DNA from: Centrapalus pauciflorus
Lineage: Eukaryota > Streptophyta > Magnoliopsida > Asterales > Asteraceae
Reading direction: 5' to 3'
Assembly: GCA_020465985.1 (NCBI GenBank)
Contig: JAANYP010000753.1
Location: forward strand, 55,001 to 119,000
Length of the DNA stretch: 64,000 nt
Notes under the pieces: generated by a model
What the model saw: the letters and a program-made list of their open reading frames with translations, nothing else
Database searches by the model: none
Told to the model about the DNA's origin: nothing
Shown here: piece by piece, positions 22,917-35,330 of the stretch
Numbering within the stretch: position 1 is the first letter of the stretch
Layout: each line of letters starts with the position of its first letter
Position numbers and translations under genes: made by a program

Positions 22917-25900
22917 TTATTTGACCTCAAACAGTTGCGGATATTTTCTTAACATGTCAGCTTTCGTCTCCCATTTATGATTGGCTCCTTTGTGATGTTT
23001 CCAACGTACAAGCACCATCTCTATTTCTTTGCTCCTCAACTTCTTCACCTTGGTATCCAAAACACATTCCGGCTATTCAACATATCGGAGCCTTTCATCG
23101 ACTTGCAGCTCAGTATGATCTGCCCAGTCCTCATTTCCAAGAGTGAATGATTTCCTGAGATTCCCAACATGAAACACCGGGTGTATGCCTGACATTTCTT
23201 CAGGCAATTCCAGGCGATACGATTGATTTCCAACTTTTTCTACTATCTTGAATGACCCAACAAATCTCGGAGCCAACTTGCCTCTCTTCACAAAACGAGT
23301 AACACCTCTCATAGGTGATACTTTCAAGTAAACCCAGTCATTCACTACAAAGCTGATTGGTTTGTGCCTTCTGTCATAATAACTTTTCTGACGGTCCTGG
23401 GCCGCTTTCATATTCTGTCTAATCAGTTGTATTTTCTCGTTTGTCTCTTGTAACAATGTCGGCCCAGCAATCGACGTTTCTCCAGTTTCCCTCCAACAAG
23501 TAGGATACCTACACCTTCTCCCATATAGTGCCTCAAAAGGTGCCTTCTTAATCGTTGCATGATAACTGTTATTGTACGAGAACTCTATCAGTGGCAAATG
23601 ATCATCCCAATTGCCACCGAGATCCAACGCACATGATCTCATCATATCTTCCAAGGTAAGGATGGTCCGTTCACTCTGACCATCAGTTTGTGATCGATAA
23701 GCTGTACTCATAGCGATCCTTGTACCCAGTCCTGCTTGCAAAGCCGACCAAAAGTTTGAAGTAAACCGGCTGTCCCGGTCCGATACAATAGACTTAGGAA
23801 CTCCATGTCTAGCAACGATTTCATCCATGTAAATCTGAGCCAATCTCTCAAGCGAGTAATTTTCTCTAATCGGTATAAAGTGAGCCGACTTAGTCAATCT
23901 ATCAACTATTACCCACACTGCATCGTGTTGACGCCTAGTCTTTGGCAGTTTCGTAACAAAGTCCATAGTTATGTGCTCCCACTTCCATTCCGAAATGGGA
24001 AGCGGTTGCATACTGCCATATGGTTGTTGGTGTTCGGCTTTCACAAGCCGGCAAGTCCTACATCGTTCAACGTACTGGCCTATATCCTTCTTAAATCCCG
24101 GCCACCAGAAATCCGCTTTTAACTCATTGTACATCTTGGTACTCCCGGGATGTACTGAAAACTTCGATTGATGCGCTTCTTCGATGATCACATTCCTCAT
24201 ACCACCATACTTCGGCACCCAAATCCTTCCGTATACACCTTTCAATCCCGACTCGCTCGTTCCCATATTCTTAATCTGTACTCTTATATCTTCAGCACTA
24301 ACATTCTCTTCTTTCAAAGCTTCCATTTGAGCAGCTTTGACATCATCAATGATCGTGGAACTTAGCATAGTGGACGTCATCATATAGCAGCAATCCTTAG
24401 CATAAGCTTTGCGACTCAAAGCATCGACTACCACGTTAGCCTTTCCGGGATGATAAAGGATTTCACAATCATAATCCTTTATAAGTTCCATCGAACGTCT
24501 CTGCCTCATATTGAGTTCTTTCTGAGTAAAAATATACTTCAAACTCTTATGGTCCGTATATAACTGACACTTAGTTCCATACAGATAGTGTCTCCACAAT
24601 TTCAGTGCAAATGTGACAGCTGTCAACTCAAGATCATGAGTTGAGTAGTTCTTCTCGTGCTGCTTAAGCTGTCTCGAGGCGTACGCTATAACTTTTCCAC
24701 GCTGCATCAGTACGACGCCTAATCCCAGCCTTGAAGCATCTGTGTACACCACAAAATCCTCATTGCCCTCCGGTAGAGCAAGTATCGGGGCTTCACTAAG
24801 TGCTTTCTTCAAGATCTCAAATGCTTCTTGCTGTATGGTCTCCCAAACAAATGGTGCATTCTTCTTCGTTAATGCCGTCAACGGAACTGCAATCTTAGAA
24901 AAGTCCTTTATAAACCTTCGATAATAGCCCGCCAACCCAAGAAAACTTCTGACTTCTGTAGCTGATTGAGGCGATTCCCAATTCTTTATAGCTTCGACCT
25001 TAGCTGGATCTACAGAAATCCCAGCTCCAGAAATCACATGACCTAAAAACTGAATCTGTTGTAGCCAAAACTCACACTTTGAGAATTTGGCATGCAACTT
25101 TTCCTTCCTTAACAACTCCAATAACTCTTTTAGGTGGTCAGCGTGCTTAGCCTCAGACTTAGTGTATACTAGAATGTCATCAATAAAAATGATCACCGAC
25201 TTGTCTAACATCGGTCTGCAAACTCAGTTCATCAAATCCATAAAGACAGCCGGGGCATTGGTTAACCCGAAAGGCATCACAAAAAACTCATAATGCCCAT
25301 ACCGTGTTCTGAATGCTGTCTTAGGCACATCTTCCTCTCGAACTTTCAGCTGATGATATCTTGACCTCAAGTCAATCTTAGAGAATACACAAGCCCCATG
25401 TAACTGATCAAACAAGTAATCTATTCGCGGCAGCGGATACTTGTTCTTGATTGTCAACTTATTCAGCTCCCGGTAGTCAATGCACATCCTCATCGTGCCA
25501 TCTTTCTTCTTAACAAATAATACCGGAGCTCCCCGTGGTGATGAACTCGGTCGAATGAAGCCCTTATCCAACAACTCCTGGAGTTGTTTCATCATCTCTT
25601 GCATCTCGGTAGGAGCAAGGCGATACGGAGAACGAGCTACTGGTGCAGCTCCAGGGATCAGGTCAATTCTAAATTCCACTTGTCTCTCAGGCGGCACGCC
25701 AGACAAGTCTTTCGGAAACACATCCGGGAATTGTGAAACAACAGGCACATCGGCCACAGTCCTTTTCTCAGCCTTAGCATCAATAGCATATGCTAAGTAG
25801 GCGTCACACCCCTTTGCAACAAGCTTTCGAGCTTTTGCAATAGTCAATAAACACAGATCCCCGCTTCTCCGATCCCCATATATGCAAATCTCTTGCCCCT

Positions 25901-26240
25901 CTGGAGTAGTTATCTTTATCATACGCTTCTTACATACTATGTGGGCTTCATTCTCAATTAACCAGTCCATCCCGATAATTACATCAAATTCACTAAACTC
26001 GATCGGAATCAGATCCAAATTGAAGACTACATCTTCAGTTACTAACGTGCAGTTACGGTATACGTGATCTACTTTCACTAGAGTGTTGCTAGCAGTTTCT
26101 ATGTCAAGTACGGCAGATAACTTAGACAGTGGCATGGCAAGTTGTTGTGCAAACATAGTAGATACAAATGATCTATTGGCACCCGAGTCAAACAACACTC
26201 GTGCAGGTAAAGAGTTAACTATGAACGTACCCGTAACCAC
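22917..26240 (-). pseudogene. Element B pol: protease, RT, RNase H, integrase (broken)
   Basis: The 5' part (26240-25224) holds the aspartic protease (FDSGANRSF) and the front of RT, ending at TGA 25224 where Arg is expected (MN-stop-VCRPMLDKS). The frame continues with FIDDILVYTK, RNase H (YTDASRLGLG, TDHKSLKYIF), integrase (WWPGFKK, SDRDSRFTS, TDGQSERT) to TAG at 23073, and beyond that codon to a natural-looking TAA at 22917. The two nonsense codons plus the gag-pro frameshift make it non-functional. Confidence 0.9.
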
Positions 26241-26272
26241 CTCTGGGTTTCCCTGGCCTCCTCCGCCGTTAT

Positions 26273-27460
26273 TTAAAATGCACGAGCCGGTGCCCTTTGT
26301 GGCTGGTTCCGGCGGTTGACTGAACCACCACTAGATCCCCCTGATGAACGGGTCGATGTTGGAGCAGCAGCGTTCTTCCGACAATTTCTACTGTAGTGCC
26401 CCCATACACCACATTTATGGCAGGCATCTCCTTTCCTTGGGCACTCACTTTGAAAATGGCCCAACTCTCCACAGCAAAAGCAAGCACGTCCATTAGTGCA
26501 CTTGCCAAAGTGTTCCAAGTGACACCTATTACAATATCGCGGCTCGGTGTTGATGGAGTAGGCGCGAGCACGACCAGAAGAACCAGACTGACGGCGGTAA
26601 GACTGTTGCGGCGAGTACTGCGATAAGCGAGAAGATCCCGAGTATCCTCCCTCACGCTGACGCTTCGGCGGTGACGGTTGTGTTGGGTTGGTGGAAGCAG
26701 TAGCAGACCTAATGGAATAACCCGACATGATCAGAATTTGCTCTACATTTCTGGCAGCCTCTAATAAACCAGCAAATGTAGGGTAGCGGACGTTGCTCAT
26801 AACCCTTCTTATCTCAATATCCAAACCAGCCTCAAATCTGGTCACCTTCCTTTCCTCAGTATCAACCTGATGAGGCGCAAACAAACTCAGCCTCGTGAAT
26901 TCTACAGCATACTGGGACACAGTTTTAGTCCCCTGCATTAATGCCATGAACTTTGCCTCAAGTCTTCGACGCTCATCAACCGGACAGTCTTGTTGAGTGA
27001 ATAACTCTGTAAACTCAGCCCAAGTCATCACAGCAACTTTCTCCAAGGTTAAAGCGTTAACCATGGAATTCCACCACATAATTGCATCGTTCGTGAACAT
27101 AGCAGTAGCATACTGAACCATGTCCTTCTCAGCACAGTCGCTGATTCGAAATGTTTGTTCGGTTGCCGTTATCCATTCCAGTGCGGCAACAGCGTCTCCT
27201 AGTCCATTAAACTCCACGGCCCCATTTCCTTTGAAATCCTTAAACCGACAACCTTTGGGTTTGTTAGACGACCCAGTGTTGTCATCTTGTTCCTTATTAT
27301 TGCCCCCTTCTTTTTCCTTGTTCTTTCTCATATCCTCTCTTCTCTTAGCTTCGGCCTCATCTCGAGCCCGAAATTGATCTTGAATCATCTTGTTCTACTC
27401 AGCCATCATGGCTAGCATCATCTCTCTGGTTTCTTCGGGTGTCATTCCTCCTCCAGACAT
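26273..27460 (-). pseudogene. Element B gag (broken)
   Basis: The likely original start is the ATG at 27460 (MSGGGMTPEETRE). A TAG at 27395-27397 interrupts the N terminus; the open part restarts at 27388. The capsid domain is typical (WWNSMVNAL, FTQQDCPVDERRRLEAKF), followed by three zinc clusters (CNRCHLEHFGKC, CFCCGELGHFQSEC, CHKCGVWGHYSRNC). It ends at TAA after RARAF, where element D has Gln, and a lost C shortly afterwards shifts the frame before the protease. Confidence 0.88.
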
Positions 27461-27662
27461 GTTCTGAAAATATAAAACATATATCATGTTTAGTAACATG
27501 TCATTTATTTAAAGACACCACCCAATTGTCCCGTATGAAAGTCACTTTCTTATAATTACTAGATCGTCAACCTATCTTAGTTCAGATCATTACTTAAAAT
27601 CACTACAAATCATCACTTAATGTTTGAGACCAAGACCTCACGGACACTTGAATCTCAAACTA

Positions 27663-27676
27663 CTGCTTTGATACCA
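27663..27676 (-). other. Primer-binding site of element B
   Basis: TGGTATCAAAGCAG on the minus strand matches the initiator-Met tRNA complement with one change (TCAAAGC for TCAGAGC). Confidence 0.8.
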
Positions 27677-27681
27677 TCTTG

Positions 27682-28902
27682 TGTGACACCCTTGCCACAT
27701 TTAACCACAATTACATTACACCCAGGATTAATCACCAACATAAAATGACATAATGATCTGAAATGCTTAAATAAAGTGCGGAAGCATATAAGTAATTAAT
27801 TAAAGTGATACAACAGTTTCAAACATCCTACGGTACTACAAGGTTTCAATGTCTAAATCTACATACTCAATAATATTACAATCATCCCAAATACATATTA
27901 TAAAGACAATCCCATTATCCAATTACCACGCTGAGTAGTAGATATTCTTCAATCACTTGAACAAATGACCTAGCTAGACGGTCCGGCTGCAGACTTTCCT
28001 TTTCCTGTAAAAACATCAACAACTGAGGAGTAAGCGAATGCTTAGTGAATACACAGATTTACGCATTTTATAAATCCTTATGAAGCCCACAAGAGTAGCA
28101 CCGACGACACACGTCGTGCACTCTCCACGTACACAAAGTACGACACACATGAGTCGTCGCTCCTACGAGCCCAAAGCTCGGTATGAAACTCAACCATCTG
28201 AGACAGACATAACATCGGGGATGACATACTGCCTACCAGAACCTCGGAGGGATCAGCTCCGGGTCATACAGCGCAGTAACATCGGAGTAACAGATTCGAC
28301 CCACCAGTCCATCGTTAGATGCACAACAAATGAACGAACATGCAACAAATAAGAATGTGCATCTAAATCTACGCAAGTTAGTAGAATTCCAAATGAAAAA
28401 ATGAAGCAACATGTCTCAGCAGGCAATAGCAATCATAAAGCATATATAAACATGCGAAATCATACGTACTCACAGTGGGTGCGTTATTAAACTTTAAGCA
28501 ATATTAGTTCTCCCCGGGCTTTCAACCGGACTCACAAAGTACCCCACTGTGGGTTAAACAACACCACAAGGGATCTGTTTCATTTCCATAATGAAAGCTT
28601 ATTATAAACATGTTCATACGTAAATGAGCATCAATTTATACCAATAAAAATATTACAACATTCGGAAACGACACCCGAAATTCATATTTAAATCCTCTTA
28701 CTTGATGGTTTAATTATTCCCAATTTATCCCTTCATTAACTTATTTATCAATAAGTTCCATCAAGTTTCTCAAGTTCCTCAAATTATAACGTAAATTCCT
28801 CGGATTGTAATCTGAATATCAAACCTTAACCTTAAATTTCTGAGATTGCCGAAATGTTCAGAATTAAAATCTGAATTAAAGAATGTCCGACCGGTTCCAT
28901 TT

Positions 28903-28957
<55 letters not shown>

Positions 28958-30145
28958 TTATTGTATCTGGAAAGAAGGAAGTACATAAAGTTTCAGTAAT
29001 GTTTGGTACATTTGTGTGTGAGTTTCGGTATATTACCAAAACTATAAAGGTTTCGGTACCTTCACATTGTTTCGGTACAATACAAAGGTTTCGGTAGTAT
29101 ATAAGCATGCATATATATAGTTTCGGTATTGAGGGAGAGTTTCGGTAGTTTGTACCGAAACCTTAAAGGTTTCGGTACCTCCCAACTAGTTTTGGTAGAG
29201 GGGGGAGGGGGGGGGGTTTTGGTATATGCTAGGGGTTTCGGTACACATAAAGGTTTCAGTATGGTGTGTGGGTTTCAGTACTTATGAAGGTTTCAGTAGA
29301 TTAATACCGAATCCATCAAGGTGTCGGTACCCCATATGTGGTTTCGGTATATATGCAACAGACCCAGAACCCACGACTTATCTTCTTAAAATCATTCTTA
29401 TAACTTGATTTAGAACCTAAAATTTTGTACAAAACTTCTAATACACTAGGTTTACACAAACCCATCAAAATAGTTAATATGCATCAACATTTGAACCCAA
29501 AATCTCAGATTTGGTTTTCATCCAAAAACCGAACTATAAACCTTAAAATCGAAATTTTTGAAAGATATTTACCTTAAATCGATGCTTGTAATGTTTATAG
29601 TTCCTTCAAAACGACTTGAATCCCGATCTTCAGCCTCCAATTTGATGTCCTCGCTGTTCTTGATTTGAGAAGTCGAAGGAACCGTATTTTTCTTTCTTTT
29701 TGAGAGAAGGAGAGAGCAGAGAGAAGATGATATGAATGAACCAAAAATTAAAAGACTTATGTCTTTTAATTTCCACTTCCAACCTTTTTCCAACTTTTAC
29801 ACATTCAACCCGTCAACTTTCTATCTTTCTTAATTACTGATTTGTGTCATATTTTTCATCATCAATATAACTTAAAAATCATCATACTTTTAAAACTAGA
29901 AATTCTCTAACTTCTTAATTCTTCAAAATAGCAACCAATTTTTTAAATTCCATTAATTAAAGATTAAATACTTATTTTTATCCTTTCAACCACTTATTAA
30001 TAATTATATCAACTTAATAAATCGAAATCATCAATTTCTGAACAAAACAACCGACATTTATAATTAATTAAAATACGATCCAACTTAAATTACAATTTTA
30101 AACTAATAAACCTCAATTACAATAATTTAATATCAGGATGTTACA
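27682..30145 (-). repeat. Element B 5' LTR (right copy, 2464 bp)
   Basis: It is homologous to 19593-22879 with the 813-bp block missing and replaced by a short TA/GT tract at 28903-28955, plus a second deletion of about 45 bp near 29097. Confidence 0.92.
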
Positions 30146-30557
30146 ATTGTGTATGCCATGTGCTATGTGATTATGTGCAGTGTCTAACCATCGCGTGCTC
30201 ACGGGCTTTATAGCTCACGTCTTCGAGTCTAACATGTTTAGGAAATCAGAAGGGATCTCAGCAGCAGCCGCCGAGATAGGTCGTGATCATGTGAAGACTT
30301 GTAACTCTTCTGTGTCTTGTTTTGGGATATTGTATCAGCTTGTGTATCTGATACTCTGGGACGTTATGTTTTGTTTAATCTGGGTTTGCGAATGTACTGG
30401 ATTATAATGTTGTGATTAACCTTTGTGTATAAAGTTTTAAATTGTCCATGATCTGCATTATCCTATGACATGTGTATCATAGATTGCATGCGATATTGCC
30501 ACTTATGATGTTGTGTTGACGTGACATTTCTGGGATCGGGAGGGGTGTTACATATTT

Positions 30558-31697
30558 AGTCAGAATTCAGATAGTGATTTTGTACAGATTATTTAACCCT
30601 AATCTAGCGGAAGGTTCATGTCTTGTTATAATTAGACCTTTTGATCTTTGATTATAATGTGTTTTATGTAAAAAATAGTTTTTTGTGTGGGGGCATGCAG
30701 TTGATTCATAAGAGGGTTGACAACTCTATTTTATTTATTGTTTTAGGTGTCATATTTTTTAACTTGATCAAGTGTTTTTTGGTTTCGGTATCTATAGTTG
30801 CATGTCGAATGTAAGTTTACCTTGTTATTTTTTTGTGTTATCAATACATATGATGCATCTAGAATTGAGGTTTCTCAGAGGAACGATAATGATTCCTACA
30901 ATAAGTCAATATACAATGTTGCAATGGAACAGTTCATGTGACGATTCGGAGTAAAATTGATCTAGAAGTGGTTGCATTATTAGATGATGGTGACATGTCA
31001 CTTTTCGGTTCAGATCTCGATGACTGGGAAGATGATTTTGTCTTTCATGATAACCTTTAAGATGAATCAGAATATATGGAGCTTGATAGGAAGTTGACTT
31101 TTGCAGAAGAAACTAATGTGAACAACGCGAAGAAAGAATATAATGCATATTACTCAAAAGATAACGTTGTTAATAGTTCGTGTATGGAGGATGTCAAAAA
31201 TCACAAACTTGTTGAAGGCACAATGTCTAGAGTTTGCCACCTCTAGATGAACAGCTTCCTTGAGTAGTTTCTATGTCATGTGTTATTTTCCAATATTGTA
31301 TACATATACATGTTAAAATTGAGTTGGATGCGCCCAAGAGCTTTCTTATACACTTTTCTTGCTTCTCGTAGTTAATTAAAGGGCAAATGACCGTGAAAGA
31401 TAACATAATATCTAAATTTTAAAAATAAATGTAACGTGAAAGTTTTAGGTCGAGAAAGGATTATAATTCAGTGTTGATAAAAAGGGTATCGATGACCAAT
31501 TAAGATGATAAGGTTTGAATTTCATATATAATCCTTTCTCACCCTAAAAAATTGGTTTCATATCTTTTCTCGGCAATTATAGAATTTCATGATCCGTTCT
31601 ATGGCCAAAAGAATTTTACGATACCTTTGTTGTCACATTTTGAACTTCATGTTACATTTCTTGACAATTTGCCCTTCATTTAATGTCAATATGTTGA
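30558..31697 (+). pseudogene. Degenerate LTV1 copy, part 1 (intron 1, exon 2, intron 2)
   Basis: From the F border onward the sequence aligns with LTV1 intron 1 (AGATAGTGATTTT, TTTTTGTGTGGGGGCATG) and then with exon 2 at about 30846-31254. Introns are retained, so it is a DNA-level duplicate, in inverted orientation to LTV1. The acceptor CAG has become AAT, in-frame stops appear (for example TAA after ANL-like CATGATAACCTT), and the exon 2 donor is deleted after GATGAACAG. Intron 2 homology continues (GAGTTGGATGC) to the copia insertion at 31697, with a small TIR element at 31379-31676. Exon 1 is not found. Confidence 0.9.
31379..31676. mobile_element. TIR-bearing MITE inside the LTV1 pseudogene intron
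   Basis: About 298 bp begins AAGGGCAAATGACCGTGAAA and ends ATTTGCCCTT, giving a perfect 9-10 bp terminal inverted repeat with weaker similarity beyond. LTV1 homology resumes on both sides. The TSD is unclear; a Mutator-like origin is possible. It is absent from the intact LTV1 intron. Confidence 0.65.
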
Positions 31698-32790
31698 TGT
31701 TAGGCACAAAAAGGACTCAGTCAAACCTGCTCTACATCTGAGGGTGAGATTTCTTAATCAAACCTGTTGATACACTTGAAGGTATAATTTAAGGCCTGTT
31801 TATGCCTTATTGAAACCTGAAATGTGATTTGCAATATCAGCCCAAAGTTGTTTACCATGTTGCATTCATTGCAACAAAGGCAGTTTGTCCAAGCTGTTCT
31901 GCCTGCTGAACAGGCTAGACATAAACTGTCTACGCTGCTCTATTCTGTTGAGCAGCTTGGACAGTTTACAAATGTTCTGTTCTTTGTGAACAGGTTAAAC
32001 ACTTTATGGAATATGTTTCCAAGTCCTCATGTATTGTTTTTGGTTACAAGATCAGTTTACAAGTCGAAGACAAAGTGGAAAACAGAACTGCACAGCCTGC
32101 CCACGCTGTTCTGTTACATGAAGACAAACGGATATCTTAAAAGGGTGACAGACCTTTTCTTATATCAAAATGACATTAGCAAAAGAAGAAAGATGCAAAG
32201 TTGACATTCCTCTTTTGGTTAAAGCCTTATGCAATAGTGACAAAAAGGAAAAGACAAAGATTCTGCCATGTGAAGACAAATATGCTTTATCAGAACGTGC
32301 AGAAAGGTGTCTTGTCCTTTTGGAAAGACTTTCCACTATCTCATCTGTCGAATGAAGAATCTTCACTGAGATTCTCCTTTTGAGTATAAAAGGAAGCTTC
32401 TAAGGATTGTGAGATAATCAAGAGTGTGAAATCAGAACGTGCATTGAAGTGTGTTATTCCATGTATGCAAGTCAGCTTATATAAAACAGTAGAGTGTGTC
32501 TAAGTTGTCTTTGTTTAAGCTGTCCATCTGAGTCTTGTAAAAACAGTGAGTGCATCTAAGTGAGTGTAGTCATTGTATCTAGTCTGAGTGTGTCTTAGAT
32601 TAGCTGAACAACTGTTGTATCTGTCATCTAAGCTTGAACCTTTCCGCATTCAAGCTTGTTTGTAATTAACATTTGTTAATAATATACACAAACATTGAGA
32701 AAAGATTGTTAAGTTTTTAAATAGCTGTATTCACCCCCCCTCCCTCTACAGCTTAGAACTATACACTTGGGAAACCTTTTGGCACCTACA
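31698..32790 (+). repeat. Element C 5' LTR
   Basis: 1093 bp, closely similar to 56129-57218 with scattered substitutions. A C-rich run lies near its 3' end (32735). Confidence 0.93.
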
Positions 32791-32792
32791 AC

Positions 32793-32804
32793 TGGTATCA
32801 GAGC
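32793..32804 (+). other. Primer-binding site of element C
   Basis: TGGTATCAGAGC, complementary to initiator-Met tRNA, two bases after the 5' LTR. Confidence 0.9.
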
Positions 32805-32852
32805 AGATAGAGTGTGTGTCAACTCTAGATCTCTTATTCTCCCTACTTTCCC

Positions 32853-35330
32853 ATGGACAACAGTGTTGCAAATTCCTCCTTTTACTATGACAATGGGTCA
32901 ATGGCCAAACCCCCAAAGTTCAATCATCAGAACTTCTCTGGCTGGAGTGCAGAATGATGCTCTATTTGGAGAATCTGGATGTACAACTACCAGAGATAGT
33001 AATGGAAGGTCCCTATGTGCCAACCTCTGTTACTACCATAACTCCTGCTGTTGAAGGAGCTGCCCCTGAAATCAGAACCTTTGAGAAGGCCAAAGCTCAA
33101 TCGTCTGATGAAGACAAAAGACTGGTTGCTTTGGATGCAAAAGCCAGGAATAACCTATTTATCTCTCTGTCTGATGATGTGTTCAAACAGGTTGAGAAGA
33201 TGAAGACTGCAAAGGAGATGTGGGATACTTTGTGTACCGTCTATGATGGACCCACAATCACACTGGACAACAGGATTAACAATCTTGTTAGACAGTATGA
33301 TATCTTCTTTGCAAAACCAAAGGAGACACTCACTGAAACCTACACCAGGTTTACTGCTTTGGTTAATGATCTCAAAGTTGTTGGGATCACAAAGGACATC
33401 CTGACTCTGGTGAACAAGTTCTTGGACATCTTGCCTGGAGAATGGAACTACTTTTCTACCACCTTGAGAAATTCAGGTACCATCAAAGGTATGGATCTTG
33501 TAAACTTATATGGATCCTTACTAAATATTGAACAGTCAAGGCATCAGAAGAGAAATGCCTTGGAAATGTCCAAGAGAGGTGCTGCCTTAGTGGCCAGCGT
33601 GAGACAACCTATTGGGCAGGTATGCGATGTGTTCACACAACCTGATCAATAGGCTGATGATGAAATAGAGGAAATGTATGATGAGGAAGACAATGCAGAT
33701 CTTGCTAAACTTGATGATGAGCAAATGATTGCAATGCTTGTCAAAAGGTTCAACAATAAAAGGTTTGGAAGAAATATGCTGCATGGGAACTCAAATGCTG
33801 TCAAGAAGAAGGCATTTGATAAATCTAAAGCTGAGTGCTTCAAATGTGGCAAAACTGACCATATAGCTGCTGACTGTGTGTCAAAAGTTGTTGGACAGTC
33901 TTCCAAACCATACAAGACTAACAGGGACGATGGCTACAGGGTTAAGTACCTTATGGCCATGGCTAAGCTGAAAAAGTTGGAAAACTCAATGGCTTCAAAT
34001 AAGCAGAAGGGACTCATGGCAGAGACATGTGACTGGGAGTAGTCTGATTCATCCTCAGATGAAGAAGACAACAATTGTCTGATGGCCAACATTGATGTCC
34101 CATCAACCAGCAACTTTAAACAGGACCTGGCTGAAGCTGAAGCCTTCAGCAGCTTAGAGAACTGGAACCCCACAATGATGCACAAGGTACAAAACTTTTT
34201 GGCTTACAGTTCTGAAGAAAAAGTAAAAATGTTTGAATATATGCTTGTTGATTTAAAAGCTGCTATTGAGAAGCATAATGTTTTACTATTTGAAATCTCT
34301 AAGCTTAAAACTGATCTTGACACAAAATCCAGTTTACTGGACAGCTTCCATAAGTTGGAAACTGAGCTTGATGAATTAAAACACATCAACTCCATTTTAC
34401 TGGAAGAAAAGAGAGAAACAGATGTAAAACATGCAAAGCTTCAAAAGATAGTTGACTCTTGGTGCCAATCTGCACAAAAAGTCAGCCATTGTATCAGTCA
34501 ACAGATCCCTGCACAAATCCAAGCCTATCTTGGAGGGGATCTAGACAAAGCAGCTTCCATTGTTGAGATTAATAATATGAAAGATGACTTATCCACTCTT
34601 GGTGAGCTTCCCAGCACTTTTATTCAAAAAGTTAATGGAAAGCTAGTCTCAACAAACAGGTTTGTCAGGCCTCAAAATACTGACAACTTGTGTGAAAAGG
34701 CCCCAAAAGCTGATAATGGAATGTGTTCTCCATCAAATCAGCCTGCTAAGTGCTCTGCTGATCCACACAAGCAAAAGAAAGGAAAGCATGCTCAAGCTGC
34801 AGCAGTGGACACTTAACCTGTTGACAAAACAGCATCTGGGTCCAAAGCTGATGGTAAGAGACATGTTAATCCTTTTGATGCTAAACATTTTGAAAATAAG
34901 TTTTCAAAAGGTAAGCAGCCTGCTTTCAACAAGGGTAAGTCTCATGTTGAAAGCAAATCTGCTGTGGTTTCAAATAAGTTTTCAAATCATAGTGGAAAAT
35001 TGGTTATAAATGAAAATAAGTCTTTCAAAACCAGAAACAATGATTATGTTGATAGGCAGCATCAATCACATCTCAGTAAGGGAAAAGGCATAGCCATTGC
35101 TCAACCTGAGAAATCTGGGAATAAGTTTCCCAAACCTGTGGAAGGTCAAAAACCAATCAAGCTTCCTGTATTTGACATCTGTCCTCCCAAAAAGAGGAAA
35201 GAAGAAACAAGAAAAGCTTTCCACCCAAGCTGTTGATATCACTAGCCCATCAACAAATGTTGATGAAGTAGGAGAACTCATCACTATGATGAGTTCCCCT
35301 AAAAGTAACTAATGTTTTCCTATGACACTC
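32853..35330 (+). pseudogene. Element C gag (broken)
   Basis: The start is ATG 32853 (MDNSVANSSFYYDN, then FNHQNFSGW). A frameshift near 32945-32955 separates this from the main capsid frame (RMMLYLENLD onward). TAG at 33651 and 34040 and TAA at 34814 cut the frame further. One CCHC knuckle is present (CFKCGKTDHIAADC). The later part is Lys/Ser-rich with a coiled-coil-like region (KLETELDELKHINS), as often in Sirevirus gag. Confidence 0.85.

Noticed and set aside
23805..24365. Plus-strand ORFs opposite the pol of element B (and similar ones opposite A and D)
   Set aside because: They are antisense shadows of recognisable pol frames with no motif of their own.
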